A DNA stretch of 64,000 bases from Flavobacterium tiangeerense (lineage in GTDB: Bacteria; Bacteroidota; Bacteroidia; Flavobacteriales; Flavobacteriaceae), in contig NZ_VLKO01000001.1 in NCBI RefSeq assembly GCF_007830355.1, forward strand, positions 62,001 to 126,000, written 5' to 3'. Below the pieces are notes generated by a model. The model did no database searches. It worked only from the letters and a program-made list of their open reading frames with translations, and was not told the origin of the DNA. Below are positions 9,307 to 17,194 of the stretch, one piece after another. Position 1 is the first letter of the stretch. The number at the start of each line of letters is the position of its first letter. Both the position numbers and the translations under genes were made by a program.

Positions 9307-9336
9307 TTGCAAGCTCTAAATTTATTTCTATATTTG
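9307..9336 (+). promoter_or_regulatory. Promoter of tRNA-Met
   Basis: TTG at 9307-9309, 19 bases, then TATATTTG at 9329-9336. A consensus Bacteroidetes promoter 36 bases before the tRNA. Confidence 0.8.
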
Positions 9337-9371
9337 CACCCGCAATGAGGGACAGTTAACCACCCTACAAT

Positions 9372-9445
9372 GGCGAGATAGCTCAGTTGGTTAGAGCGCA
9401 GGATTCATAACCCTGAGGTCCCGAGTTCAAATCTCGGTCTCGCTA
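9372..9445 (+). tRNA. tRNA-Met(CAT)
   Basis: A 74-base cloverleaf: acceptor GGCGAGA pairs with TCTCGCT (G-U at the first pair), a D-arm with GTTGG, the anticodon loop TTCATAA with CAT at 9406-9408, and a T-arm GAGTTCAAATC. CCA is not encoded. It resembles elongator tRNA-Met. Its 3' part from 9403 is also the attachment-site repeat, so the tRNA stays intact after insertion because the element carries the same 45 bases. Confidence 0.95.
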
Positions 9446-9447
9446 CA
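9403..9447. repeat. attL: left 45-bp direct repeat
   Basis: Bases 9403-9447 (anticodon loop to 2 bases past the tRNA) are identical to 63712-63756. The integrase gene starts 63 bases downstream. Repeats of a tRNA 3' end around an integrase-bearing segment are the standard mark of tyrosine-recombinase site-specific integration. Confidence 0.95.
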
Positions 9448-9477
9448 AGTTTTAAAAATCATAAAGTCTAGATTTTA

Positions 9478-9510
9478 AGCGGTATTAAAGCAATTTAATA
9501 CCGCTTTTTT
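9478..9510 (+). terminator. Terminator between tRNA-Met and the integrase
   Basis: A perfect 12-bp hairpin, AGCGGTATTAAA (9478-9489), loop GCAA, TTTAATACCGCT (9494-9505), then T to 9510. It ends directly at the integrase ATG (9511). It belongs to the element, which replaces the original tRNA terminator now found beyond attR (63761-63793). Confidence 0.9.
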
Positions 9511-10728
9511 ATGTCGAATTTATTACGATATTTACAATCTGAACACGATTTTGAACACGATTTGAAAGAAAAGAAGAAATACTCCGAACCTAAGATCTAC
9601 GATGCAGACGGTGATTTGTCAAAACGTTGGTATGTTTATTTTTCTTTTAGAAAAACTGCTGATCTAACCTTAATTAGATTTCCTAATAACATTTATGCTC
9701 CGCAACATCTTGATAAAAAGGGGAGAGTTCAATGGTTAAAAAGTATCCAACGTAACTTATCGATACTTTTAAAGGACGGCTTCAATCCCTATGACCCAAA
9801 TAACAACTTTGAATTTGAAAGTGAAGAAAGTTTAAGCCATTCTATAAGAGAAGCTTTTGAATTTGCTTTGAACATCAAAAAAAGCACCTTAGCAGGTACA
9901 TCCTATCAGGGATTAGAGGGCAGAATGCTGCGATTTGAAAAATGGCTAAATGAAAATGGGTTTAAAAACAGCCTAATTACATCTGTAAACAAGAAAGTGG
10001 TCACCTCCTACTTAAACGAAATTTTAATTGCTACATCGGCTAAAAACAGAAATAACACTCGCACTGACATCAGTTCTATGTTTACTGTTTTAGCAGATAA
10101 TGAAATTATTCCTGACAACTTTATTCATAAAATTCCAGTTTTAAAAAGTACTCCTGAGAAAAATAAATCTTTTACTAGTGATCAAGAAACTGAAATTTTC
10201 AAATATTTAAACGAAAACAATAAGTTACTATCCTTGTATGTTAAATTCATTTCCTTTAACTTTTTAAGACCAGTGGAAGTGAATCGTATTAAAATTGGCG
10301 ACATTGATTTAAATGATAAAATTTTAAAAATTAAAACCAAAACAGGATTCAAGGTAAAGAGGATCCCTCAACTGCTTATTGATGAAATTCCTGATCTCTC
10401 AAATTATAAAAGTGATGCGTATTTATTTGGAAGAAAAGATTTTGGTCAATACTGGGAGGCCACAGAAAATAGCAGAAGAAATGATTTTTCGGATTATTTT
10501 TTAGAAGTCAAAAAGAAATTTGGGTTTGATAAAAATTACGGATTGTATAGTTTTAGACATACTTTTATAACTAAACTCTACAATACTTTCATAAAAGAAA
10601 TGACACCTGATGAAGCCGAATCAAATATAATGTCTATCACTGGCCATACCAGTAAAACGGCTCTTAGAAAATACTTAAGGGAGATCAATGCATATATACC
10701 TGATGATTATTCTAAGTATATTAGGTAG
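9511..10728 (+). CDS. Tyrosine integrase of the element
   Basis: A site-specific recombinase that integrates and excises the element at tRNA-Met. It has 405 residues: an N-terminal arm-binding region (to ~110), a SAM-like core-binding domain (~110-210), and a catalytic domain with Arg253 (FLRPVE), Lys in KTKTGFKVKR, YSFRHTF (Arg349-His350), GHTS (His379) and Tyr388 (RKYL). The start at 9511 abuts the T-tract of a terminator and no other Met occurs before residue 139, so its own promoter must overlap that terminator or transcription must read through it. A paired GAACACGA repeat lies inside its first codons. Confidence 0.95.
   Translation: MSNLLRYLQSEHDFEHDLKEKKKYSEPKIYDADGDLSKRWYVYFSFRKTADLTLIRFPNNIYAPQHLDKKGRVQWLKSIQRNLSILLKDGFNPYDPNNNFEFESEESLSHSIREAFEFALNIKKSTLAGTSYQGLEGRMLRFEKWLNENGFKNSLITSVNKKVVTSYLNEILIATSAKNRNNTRTDISSMFTVLADNEIIPDNFIHKIPVLKSTPEKNKSFTSDQETEIFKYLNENNKLLSLYVKFISFNFLRPVEVNRIKIGDIDLNDKILKIKTKTGFKVKRIPQLLIDEIPDLSNYKSDAYLFGRKDFGQYWEATENSRRNDFSDYFLEVKKKFGFDKNYGLYSFRHTFITKLYNTFIKEMTPDEAESNIMSITGHTSKTALRKYLREINAYIPDDYSKYIR
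9541..9560 (+). repeat. Candidate integrase arm sites, left
   Basis: GAACACGA occurs at 9541-9548 and 9553-9560, 12 bases apart, 94 bases right of the attL repeat. The same pair with the same spacing and orientation lies at 63622-63641, left of attR. Matching repeats on both sides of the core fit arm-type integrase binding sites. Confidence 0.55.
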
Positions 10729-11289
10729 TTGATTCGCTTTATAGAATAACTTAGCATAATTTTGCCTTTTAATACAATACAACTAGTAGTAATTGGCCTT
10801 TAAAGAAAATAAAAACTACTCCATAGAAAAGTGGTTTTGTTTACTTTTTGAGCGCTAAAAATGCTATTAATTGTTTGTTTAATTTACCTAGAAATTCGAT
10901 GCAAGCAATATTCTAAGTAAAGCTATTAAACACATCTTTAGAAAAAGTCAAGAGACTTTTATCTTGTTTACAGCTTGCAACACGACTTAAAATAGCTCGA
11001 TGTCATAGACTTTCGTGCAGCACCCACAAGAATTTTATTCATAAATAAGAACACTTCGGGGAGCTAGGCAAACTAAAACAGGATATAATTTATGGCTGTA
11101 TATACTTCCCAGCTGCTCAAAGTATTCAAAAAAAACTTCCTTAAAGACTGCGGGCTGCTGTCCAAATATCTATAGTTTCGCACCTAGTTAATTAAGATGC
11201 TTACATAATTTTTTATTTAGTAGGCAAACAATTATATTTGAAAATTAAGCACTTTTTTGTACCCTCTACGTTAAATTTTATGGATATTC
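10729..11289. other. Intergenic stretch with degenerate Flavobacterium-type repeats
   Basis: No credible gene. It holds decayed copies of repeats found again at 13750-13945: AAACTAAAACA and a GTATTCAAAAAAAA...TTAAAGAC..CGGG.TGCTG block (11069-11170), and an inverted relative of GTGCTGCGCGAATGTC around 10998-11028. These suggest repeated insertion or recombination next to the integrase. Confidence 0.5.
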
Positions 11290-11372
11290 ATTTAATAGAG
11301 TCGTGGTGTAAATCCTTTATTTTCGGTTATAAAGTAAGTAGGTACTCGTTGTAAACGAGTACAAGAGGGAGA
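11290..11372 (+). repeat. Cassette-boundary repeat, copy A
   Basis: Holds TTTAATAGAGTCG, TTTATTTTC and a palindrome GTACTCGTTGTAAACGAGTAC followed by AAGAGGG. Matches copies at 12840-12925 and 21836-21916 in order and spacing, and lies just before the gene at 11423. Confidence 0.7.
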
Positions 11373-11422
11373 TACGTTTTGAAAAAAAACAGGAATTGAG
11401 AACTAAATAAAATACTAAAAAA

Positions 11423-11821
11423 ATGTACCATTATATTTTTTATAAATTATATAGCTATATGCTAACAACCCCTAATTCTAATTTAGCACTAAATGGAGCA
11501 GTAATATATTTATCTATAAGTCTGCTTTTTTATTCAATAACAATTGATTTGTTATTAAATAAATTTTTAAAATTGCACTCAATGTCAAGTAGTACATTTA
11601 TGATTATTGGTTTATGTTATGCATTTTTAATTTATTCTATTAATTATTGGTATTTTAGAAAAGATAACTTGTATCTTGAGATTGAAAAAAGGTTTATAAA
11701 TGAAAGTGAAAAGATGAGGGTATTAGGTAATATTTTTGCTGCTAGTATTGTTTACGGCTCGATTATTTTCTTTATGCTTACAGGTTTTTTAGTTAACAAA
11801 TATTTTGGTGGGTTCAGGTAG
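11423..11821 (+). CDS. Hypothetical membrane protein
   Basis: A 132-residue protein with about three hydrophobic segments (roughly residues 27-45, 52-72 and 97-120) and short polar loops, so it is probably an inner-membrane protein. I recognise no family. It is a single gene between repeat copies A and B, in the position held by immunity genes in the neighbouring cassettes, so a role as a membrane immunity protein is possible but not shown. The base composition is as AT-rich as the rest of the element. Confidence 0.55.
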   Translation: MYHYIFYKLYSYMLTTPNSNLALNGAVIYLSISLLFYSITIDLLLNKFLKLHSMSSSTFMIIGLCYAFLIYSINYWYFRKDNLYLEIEKRFINESEKMRVLGNIFAASIVYGSIIFFMLTGFLVNKYFGGFR

Positions 11822-11894
11822 TACAGTGCAATCGCCGGTTACTACTTTCGTAGTAAATAGTCAATCATAAATTTCTAAATTATTTTCTGCTATT

Positions 11895-11955
11895 AATTTC
11901 ATACCCTCTCCCTGTTAGTACGAACAGATACTCGTCGTAAACGACCACCAGAAAG
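11895..11955 (+). repeat. Cassette-boundary repeat, copy B (degenerate)
   Basis: GATACTCGTCGTAAACGACCACCAG near 11930 matches the second half of copies A and C with several changes. It lies between the membrane protein gene and the Imm40-like gene. Confidence 0.5.
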
Positions 11956-11980
11956 ATTGTTTAATGCAAGATCTTACAAT

Positions 11981-12331
11981 ATGAATAAATTAAAACAAGT
12001 TGACGAATTGTTAAAAAAAGGTCAACCCATTCATGAAGCAGGGATAAATAGTTGGGCTTTTCTTAAGAAGGAGGCGTTGGAAATTTTGAATCGATTAGAA
12101 GAATTAAATGTCTTTATTTTGGGTGGAGATGTTTATGTATTATCATATGATTTTTTTAAACCTAACTATGATAATTGGTATTGTAATAGATTTTCAAATG
12201 AAACTGATATTGAATTTACAAAAAGAAGTGTAAAAACAGCAAAGGATTTCATTATGAATTATAATATTGTAGATACTGAAGCTAGCCAAATATTTTTTGC
12301 TTTTGTACTAGATGAATTTAAAAATGATTAA
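11981..12331 (+). CDS. Imm40-like immunity protein
   Basis: A 116-residue protein from ATG 11981 (MNKLKQVDELLKKGQPIHEAGINSWAFLKKEALEIL). The ILGGDVYVLSYDFFKPNYDNWYC pattern is what I recall for Imm40, a family that neutralises secreted polymorphic toxins. No cognate toxin is next to it, so it is an orphan immunity gene. The frame is open upstream to 11957, but that would need TTG and lies in repeat copy B. It overlaps or abuts the next gene, an Imm26-like protein. The family is named from motif memory only. Confidence 0.6.
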   Translation: MNKLKQVDELLKKGQPIHEAGINSWAFLKKEALEILNRLEELNVFILGGDVYVLSYDFFKPNYDNWYCNRFSNETDIEFTKRSVKTAKDFIMNYNIVDTEASQIFFAFVLDEFKND

Positions 12332-12338
12332 AAGAGTA

Positions 12339-12836
12339 ATGATAAAAAAAGGAGATATTTTTGTTGTTAAGATTGATGATAAATCAAAACGTTATTTTCA
12401 GTACATAACAAATGATTTAAAGCAATTAAATAGTGATGTTATTAGATGTTTTAAAAAAATATACACTTTAGAAGAAAGCCCAAATTTAAAAGAAATAGTA
12501 AAAGATGAAATTTTTTTTTATGCCCACTGTGTAACCAAATGGGGTGTTAAATTGGGGTATTGGGAAAAAGTAGGTACTATAGACAATGTAGGGACTTTTG
12601 ATCATATTTTGTTTCGAGACACGAATGATTATGGAACAATAAAAGGAGAAGAACCTATAAAAGTTTCACATAATTGGTATGTATGGAGAATAGGAGAACT
12701 AAAATCAACCTATCTTGGTAAACTTGAAGGAGAAAATAGAAATGCTGAAATAGGATTGGTTATAAATCCTGAAAGTATAGTTTATAGAATAAAAAACGGA
12801 AAATACGACTTCCCATTTTACCCAAATTTTGAATAG
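12339..12836 (+). CDS. Imm26-like immunity protein
   Basis: A 165-residue protein. MIKKGDIFVVKIDDKSKRYFQYITND, DEIFFYAHCVTKWGVKLGYWEKVG, DHILFRDTNDYG and NWYVWRIGE are the conserved blocks of the Imm26 family as I know it. ATG 12339 starts 7 bases after the previous stop; ATGs at 12312 and 12324 are in frame but overlap the preceding gene and add residues the family lacks. Together with the Imm40-like gene it forms a two-gene immunity cassette closed by repeat copy C. Confidence 0.65.
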   Translation: MIKKGDIFVVKIDDKSKRYFQYITNDLKQLNSDVIRCFKKIYTLEESPNLKEIVKDEIFFYAHCVTKWGVKLGYWEKVGTIDNVGTFDHILFRDTNDYGTIKGEEPIKVSHNWYVWRIGELKSTYLGKLEGENRNAEIGLVINPESIVYRIKNGKYDFPFYPNFE

Positions 12837-12839
12837 ACA

Positions 12840-12925
12840 TTACTTTAATAGAGCCGCCTTGCAAACGCTTTATTTTCATTAATTAAGTAATTAGGTGCTC
12901 GTTGTAAACGAGCACCAGAGGGGAC
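12840..12925 (+). repeat. Cassette-boundary repeat, copy C
   Basis: The best-formed copy: TTTAATAGAGCCGCC, TGCAAACGCTTTATTTTC, then a perfect palindrome with arms GGTGCTCGTT and AACGAGCACC, then AGAGGGGA. It lies directly between the Imm26-like gene and the gene at 12940. Confidence 0.75.
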
Positions 12926-12939
12926 TTCATTAAAATAAT

Positions 12940-13620
12940 ATGAACAGAGAATTATATATTAAAACAATTAAAAAGGAATGTGCTTTTCTTGAAGCAGAAG
13001 GATATACATTTTATCAAGTTGACGCAAATTTTTTTTATACCAAAAACACACAGGATGAAGGTTTTAGAATTCGTTTTAGTTGGTTGGAGTATGGTGATAA
13101 ATTTGTTACACATGGCTTAACTGCAGAAAAGCGATTTAATATTATTGAACAAGAGATCCAGAAAATATTAGGTGGTAATTTGGTAAATTATTACACCATT
13201 CACAAAAGTCCTTTAATGGATAATGACTATATTCCTAAAGGATTAGAATTTCAAATGAGTGGTGAAAATTTTCGTTTTGAAACTAATACTATTAAAGACA
13301 TTGAGTTATTTGGAGAATATTTAAGAAGCTTCTATTTCCAGGATGTAATTAAGTTTTATAGCAATTATAAAGAATTTATTGAAGTTGCTAAATCTTATGA
13401 AAAATTAGAGCGAGAAAGTATTTCAATTTTAATTTTAAATACTGGTAATGATATTTTTTACAGAGAATTAGTAATTAAAAATAAATCTAAGTCTACTGAT
13501 GAAAATAATTTTATTCAAATGGTAGTTAATGAGTTAGAGCCATTGAAAGAAAATTCTATCTTCGGAAAAATATTAGAAAATTTTAAACGCCTCAAAAACA
13601 ATCTTCATTCAAACGCTTAA
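12940..13620 (+). CDS. Hypothetical protein in immunity cassette
   Basis: A 226-residue soluble protein with no signal peptide. The N-terminal half (MNRELYIKTIKKECAFLEAEGYTFYQVDANFFYTKN) and FRIRFSWLEYGD recall small alpha-beta proteins such as uncharacterised immunity families, but I recognise no named one. It sits between repeat copies C and D as a single-gene cassette on the same strand as the Imm40- and Imm26-like genes, which is the main reason to suspect an immunity or anti-toxin role. Confidence 0.6.
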   Translation: MNRELYIKTIKKECAFLEAEGYTFYQVDANFFYTKNTQDEGFRIRFSWLEYGDKFVTHGLTAEKRFNIIEQEIQKILGGNLVNYYTIHKSPLMDNDYIPKGLEFQMSGENFRFETNTIKDIELFGEYLRSFYFQDVIKFYSNYKEFIEVAKSYEKLERESISILILNTGNDIFYRELVIKNKSKSTDENNFIQMVVNELEPLKENSIFGKILENFKRLKNNLHSNA

Positions 13621-13674
13621 AAACCCGATGGCTCGGATATGACGAACATTCTCGATATTGTTATCTCGGAATTG

Positions 13675-13745
13675 CATCCCATCTGGTGCTCGTTTGCAAC
13701 GAGTGCCTTCTTACTTTCAAAAAATAATTCGTAGCGTTTGTAACG
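13675..13745 (-). repeat. Cassette-boundary repeat, copy D (inverted)
   Basis: Read on the minus strand it gives AGCGTTACAAACGCT, then GGCACTCGTT and AACGAGCACC arms and CAGATGGGA, the same order as copies C and E. It closes the plus-strand cassette group in opposite orientation. Confidence 0.65.
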
Positions 13746-14507
13746 CTGTAAACTAAAACAAGATTTAATCTATACTTGTAAATCTTTCTGAAGACAATTA
13801 TGATATTGACCCCGCTGCACGAAGTATTCAAAAAAAATGTACTTAAAGACGACGGGGTGCTGCGCGAATGTCTCTGACACTCTTCTCCTCTAAGTCTACT
13901 CAAGAAAAGCTGCGCAAACGTCTTTGACTTTGCGCAATTTTTTTAATTTCTTGATATTCTCTAATCTCTTAAAAATTACCCGACATGAAATCCTATTTAT
14001 TCGGATTTGGAATTTTAACTTTTAATTTTTTTCCTTTAATTCTGACCCAACTCCTACTCGAGTGAGTACTAAAAACTAGATAATAATAGTAATGGTACTT
14101 TGGAGATAACAGAAACACCTACGACCATTATCATACCTGCGCGCATATGAAGAGATGCATACGACACTCTACTGTATGTAGAAAAAATAAAAGCTCTAGC
14201 CACGAGAGTTACACCATATAAGATTATGCTAAATATCAAAAAATTAAATGAAATACCAAAAATATAGCTTTATTTAATATTCAGCATATATTTTATATGA
14301 TTAGATTAGATTACATCAACTCAATATTATCACTGATCAAAAAACGTCAAATTTTTCTCAACCCCATTTTTTTCAGGATCACAAAACTCCCATTTAATGA
14401 CCAGATTTATTACATAAGCATCCCTAAAATATTTGAAAACAAATTGATACAAACTAAAAATAAAGTGTCCTCACTTAACTAAAATTTCTCTTGTACTCAT
14501 TTTTTCT
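13746..14507. other. Intergenic stretch with repeats and a hairpin
   Basis: 13750-13880 is a relative of 11069-11170 (AAACTAAAACA, GTATTCAAAAAAAA, ACTTAAAGAC, CGGGGTGCTG) with ACCCCG/CGGGGT arms. 13911-13943 has TGCGCAAA/TTTGCGCA arms followed by seven T and may be a plus-strand terminator. In 13945-14507 I see no credible gene. Confidence 0.5.
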
Positions 14508-15035
14508 CTACGGGTTTTTCAATAGATTCTCAAATAAATTGTCATATGCTGTTTGCGAGATATAATTTTCATCTGAAGATTCTACGTAAAATATGTGTTC
14601 GAAATATAAACCAAAAAAGTAAAATAATACTTTACTCATTTCCCCTTTAATAGTAAAATTAAGCAAGTTTTTCAAGATTTCGGTGTGACTAATTAATGAG
14701 CTCTCATTGTTCATCGATAAATTGTTTTCAATAGTATAGGTGAATGACATTGCGCTCATGAACAACTCATTTTGGATGATAGAATCAAAAATGAGTCGCC
14801 TTTTACCTTCAGACAATTCTGTAATAAAGTATTGAACTTTCATTTTAAAGTAGTCACTACTGTCTATAGAAGTATCATTAATTATTTTAACAGCTTCAAT
14901 AAAATTTTCAGATAATTTCGCATTCTCTGAATAAAAATTCGGAGACTCAAATTTTTCAAATAATAATAAATTTACGAAAGGGACGAAAACATGTAATTTT
15001 TCATCTTTGGGAATGAAGTTTTTATTCTTTTTCAT
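14508..15035 (-). CDS. Hypothetical protein
   Basis: A 175-residue soluble protein starting MKKNKNFIPKDEKLHVFVPFVNLLLFEKFE. I chose ATG 15035; the frame runs on to 15119, but the extra residues fall inside a large inverted repeat (15050-15203) that more likely is non-coding. It is rich in Glu, Ser, Asn and aromatic residues and has no motif I recognise. It stands alone between repeat-rich DNA and the mobilization genes. Confidence 0.5.
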   Translation of the reverse strand: MKKNKNFIPKDEKLHVFVPFVNLLLFEKFESPNFYSENAKLSENFIEAVKIINDTSIDSSDYFKMKVQYFITELSEGKRRLIFDSIIQNELFMSAMSFTYTIENNLSMNNESSLISHTEILKNLLNFTIKGEMSKVLFYFFGLYFEHIFYVESSDENYISQTAYDNLFENLLKNP

Positions 15036-15049
15036 AGTGTACAAAAAAT

Positions 15050-15203
15050 GCGTGAAGCAATAGTCAACTGTCAAAGAGGTACTCGGAAACCCAACAACCA
15101 GAAGACTACGCCCACGCAAGTATTTTGCATAGGCGTAAGTCTATCAATTTTGGTTGTTAAAGAAGATTCCGAGTTTTCTTTGACCAAATCAATAGCTTAC
15201 GCG
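15050..15203. repeat. Large imperfect inverted repeat (~154 bp)
   Basis: The two halves fold on each other: GCGTGAAG with CTTACGC, GTCAAAGA with TCTTTGAC, ACTCGGAA with TTCCGAGT, AACAACCA with TGGTTGTT, and AGACTACGCC with GGCGTAAGTCT. The loop is near 15120. It lies just upstream of the minus-strand gene at 15035. It may be a cassette recombination site, a small inverted-repeat element or a structured leader. Confidence 0.65.
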
Positions 15204-15278
15204 ATTAATAATATTTTTCTAGGTGTAAAATTAGATTTTTATTTCAAAACATTTTTATTGTATTATTAAAATTATATG

Positions 15279-15473
15279 CTACTTATAGGAGCACTTTTTA
15301 AATTTTCTTAGTAAATACGCGACAGCTTCAGCATCTGACAGTATTTTTTTCTTTTTAGTTGCTGTTTTGGTCTTATTCACCAATTCAGATCGCACACCAA
15401 GCATAGCAAATAAACGAGATTTTTCTTTCTCGCTTAATGCCTCTATAACTTGATATGCGACCTCTGCTAACAT
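15279..15473 (-). CDS. Small hypothetical protein of the mobilization operon
   Basis: A 64-residue basic protein (MLAEVAYQVIEALSEKEKSRLFAMLGVRSELV, then a Lys/Thr-rich linker and LSDAEAVAYLLRKFKK). The helical ends and charged middle suggest a small nucleic-acid-associated protein, but no family is recognised. It starts 5 bases after the relaxase stop, so it is the third gene of a mobC-mobA operon, which suggests an accessory role in mobilization or control. Confidence 0.6.
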   Translation of the reverse strand: MLAEVAYQVIEALSEKEKSRLFAMLGVRSELVNKTKTATKKKKILSDAEAVAYLLRKFKKCSYK

Positions 15474-15478
15474 GAAGT

Positions 15479-16429
15479 TTATGGTTTAAGACCTTTCTTG
15501 AGTTTGCTTTCTATCTTTTTTCCAATAGTTTGATTAACTTCTTGTCGATGATTGCTTGATTGCCGGTGCTTATTCTCATCGCCTCTTGTATCTGTGTTTT
15601 CAACTCCAATTGCATTTTCTTTACTTGCTCTAATTCCAGCATCAATTTCTGGAACAGTAGAATGGTCTCTGATTTGTTCATAATTATTAAGTTTAGATTT
15701 TATATTTTGCCAAGAAATTTTTTTGTGTACATCACTTCCTTTATAAGGTATCTCTTTATACAGAAAAGATATACCTGAAATGTATCCCGTAGTACTTTGA
15801 TTTAATTTGGTATCTACTCCTCTTTCTTTTAATTTTTTGATAAATAGTTCAAGATTGATATTCGCATTCAGAGTTTCAAAAATGATATTTTGCAACTCCA
15901 ATCTTGCAGGAACGTCTCCTGTTCTCAAGCATTTTTCTATTTCACCTTTACTGAGAACATTGCTTTCGTCCTTAAGTAAAAGTTCAGTTAAATTATATTT
16001 TAGTTCTAATCTGCGAACCAGTGCCTCACTCCGTTTGTAATTTTGAGAATCGCTAACCACATTCCCATCATATTTAACCCTATTCGCTACAACATGTGTG
16101 TGCAATAAATTCGTATCACGATGTAAGAAAATTACATATTGATTATCATCAAAACCCATACCCTCTAAAAAATCACGGTTTAAGCTTGCAAAATCTTCAT
16201 TAGAAAGTTTTTCTGAGTCAGAATAAGGCAAATTCAAACTTACATGATATACAGCTCTGGAAAGGTTGGGTTTTAGCTGCCTAATGACATTAAACTCTTT
16301 TGTTTGTTTTACCACTGAATGTGCGGATAAATTGGAATCTAAAACAATAGCCTCTCCTCTATCAACCTTCTTTTGATTATATAACAGAACACCAAAAAAA
16401 TCCTTTCCGATGATTTGCTTGGCTATCAT
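15479..16429 (-). CDS. mobA: Relaxase/mobilization nuclease
   Basis: Nicks oriT and leads the strand into a recipient during mobilization by a helper element. It has 316 residues. The metal-binding three-histidine motif HRDTNLLHTHVVANR (His103, His110, His112) is the HxDxxxxHxH pattern of Bacteroidetes MobA/MobP-type relaxases. The N-terminal half is the nuclease domain; the last ~60 residues are charged and probably flexible. It lies 1 base after mobC, and the candidate oriT is upstream of mobC. No coupling protein or type IV secretion gene is nearby. Confidence 0.9.
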   Translation of the reverse strand: MIAKQIIGKDFFGVLLYNQKKVDRGEAIVLDSNLSAHSVVKQTKEFNVIRQLKPNLSRAVYHVSLNLPYSDSEKLSNEDFASLNRDFLEGMGFDDNQYVIFLHRDTNLLHTHVVANRVKYDGNVVSDSQNYKRSEALVRRLELKYNLTELLLKDESNVLSKGEIEKCLRTGDVPARLELQNIIFETLNANINLELFIKKLKERGVDTKLNQSTTGYISGISFLYKEIPYKGSDVHKKISWQNIKSKLNNYEQIRDHSTVPEIDAGIRASKENAIGVENTDTRGDENKHRQSSNHRQEVNQTIGKKIESKLKKGLKP

Positions 16430-16430
16430 A

Positions 16431-16775
16431 CTAATCCAACAATTGATTTTTAATCGTATTTAACTTTTCTTTTAAATTCAATAAATTCTCTTCTAAACCT
16501 TTCAAATTTGGATTGCCTTGATTTGCTAGTTTGGCCATTTGGTTAATATTATTACCTATCCGAGAAAGTTCAATTAGATAATCTCTATTTAACCCAGACA
16601 TAGAAAATTTAGGTAACTGTTTTTTCAAAGACCTAATTCGTATAAATTCAGTAACTGACAGACCATAAGATCTAGAAAATTCTTCAATTTGAAGTTGCTC
16701 ATCAAGAGTAAATCTGATATTGATTTGGAACATTTTTAAATCTTGAATATGTTTCTTTGGTCTTGTCATAGCCAT
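16431..16775 (-). CDS. mobC: MobC-type relaxosome accessory protein
   Basis: A 114-residue DNA-binding protein of the relaxosome. It shows the ribbon-helix-helix-like start NIRFTLDEQLQIEEFSRSYGLSVTEFIRIRSL and the MobC block RDYLIELSRIGNNINQMAKLANQG. Proteins of this type open the DNA near the nick site for the relaxase. It is first in the mob operon, 1 base before mobA, and directly downstream of the oriT-like region. Confidence 0.88.
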   Translation of the reverse strand: MAMTRPKKHIQDLKMFQINIRFTLDEQLQIEEFSRSYGLSVTEFIRIRSLKKQLPKFSMSGLNRDYLIELSRIGNNINQMAKLANQGNPNLKGLEENLLNLKEKLNTIKNQLLD

Positions 16776-17140
16776 TCAATTTTTACAATAAATAAAAACT
16801 CATTTGTTCGTTTATCTGATGACAAATCTATAAGGGTAATTGCTAGCAAAAAAGATTTACCGTAATCAAAAAACGTTACGGTAAACCTGATTCCAATTAA
16901 TTTGAAGATAAATTGAGGATTAATAAACTAAGATTTAAACTTTTCAAAAATTAAAAAAAAGATTAAATTTCAAAGAAAAAGCATCATTTAAAAATAGGGC
17001 TCTGCCAGATTACAAATTAAACGGGGTGTGGGGTGCAACCCTGCCAAGCCATTCGACCAAAGGGAGGTTTTTGCTATCAAAAACATGGCTTGCTTCGCGA
17101 CAACCTATAATTTTAGTTTGGCCTTAAGGGGAAAAAAATA
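16776..17140. other. Candidate origin of transfer (oriT) region
   Basis: A gene-free stretch directly upstream of mobC. It holds a perfect 10-bp inverted repeat, TTTACCGTAA (16856-16865) and TTACGGTAAA (16876-16885), with a 10-base loop. Around 17020-17060 there is an unusually G-rich segment (ACGGGGTGTGGGGTGCAACC). Position and inverted repeat fit an oriT; the nick site cannot be placed. Confidence 0.5.
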
Positions 17141-17144
17141 AGCA

Positions 17145-17174
17145 TAAAAAAAACCTTCACTTTTGATGAAGGTT
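17145..17174 (-). terminator. Terminator of the gene pair at 17195-18459
   Basis: Arms 17152-17159 (AACCTTCA) and 17167-17174 (TGAAGGTT), followed on the minus strand by a run of T. It closes the two-gene unit upstream. Confidence 0.85.
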
Positions 17175-17194
17175 GGACATATTTGCTTTTTAGA

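Noticed and set aside
13661..13903. An 80-residue minus-strand ORF
   Set aside because: It spans repeat copy D and the neighbouring repeat and reads as translated repeat DNA.
14297..14482. A 61-residue plus-strand ORF in the stretch right of the immunity cassettes
   Set aside because: Low-complexity Ile/Lys/Phe composition typical of translated AT-rich DNA, no start context, no family, and no neighbours in an operon.
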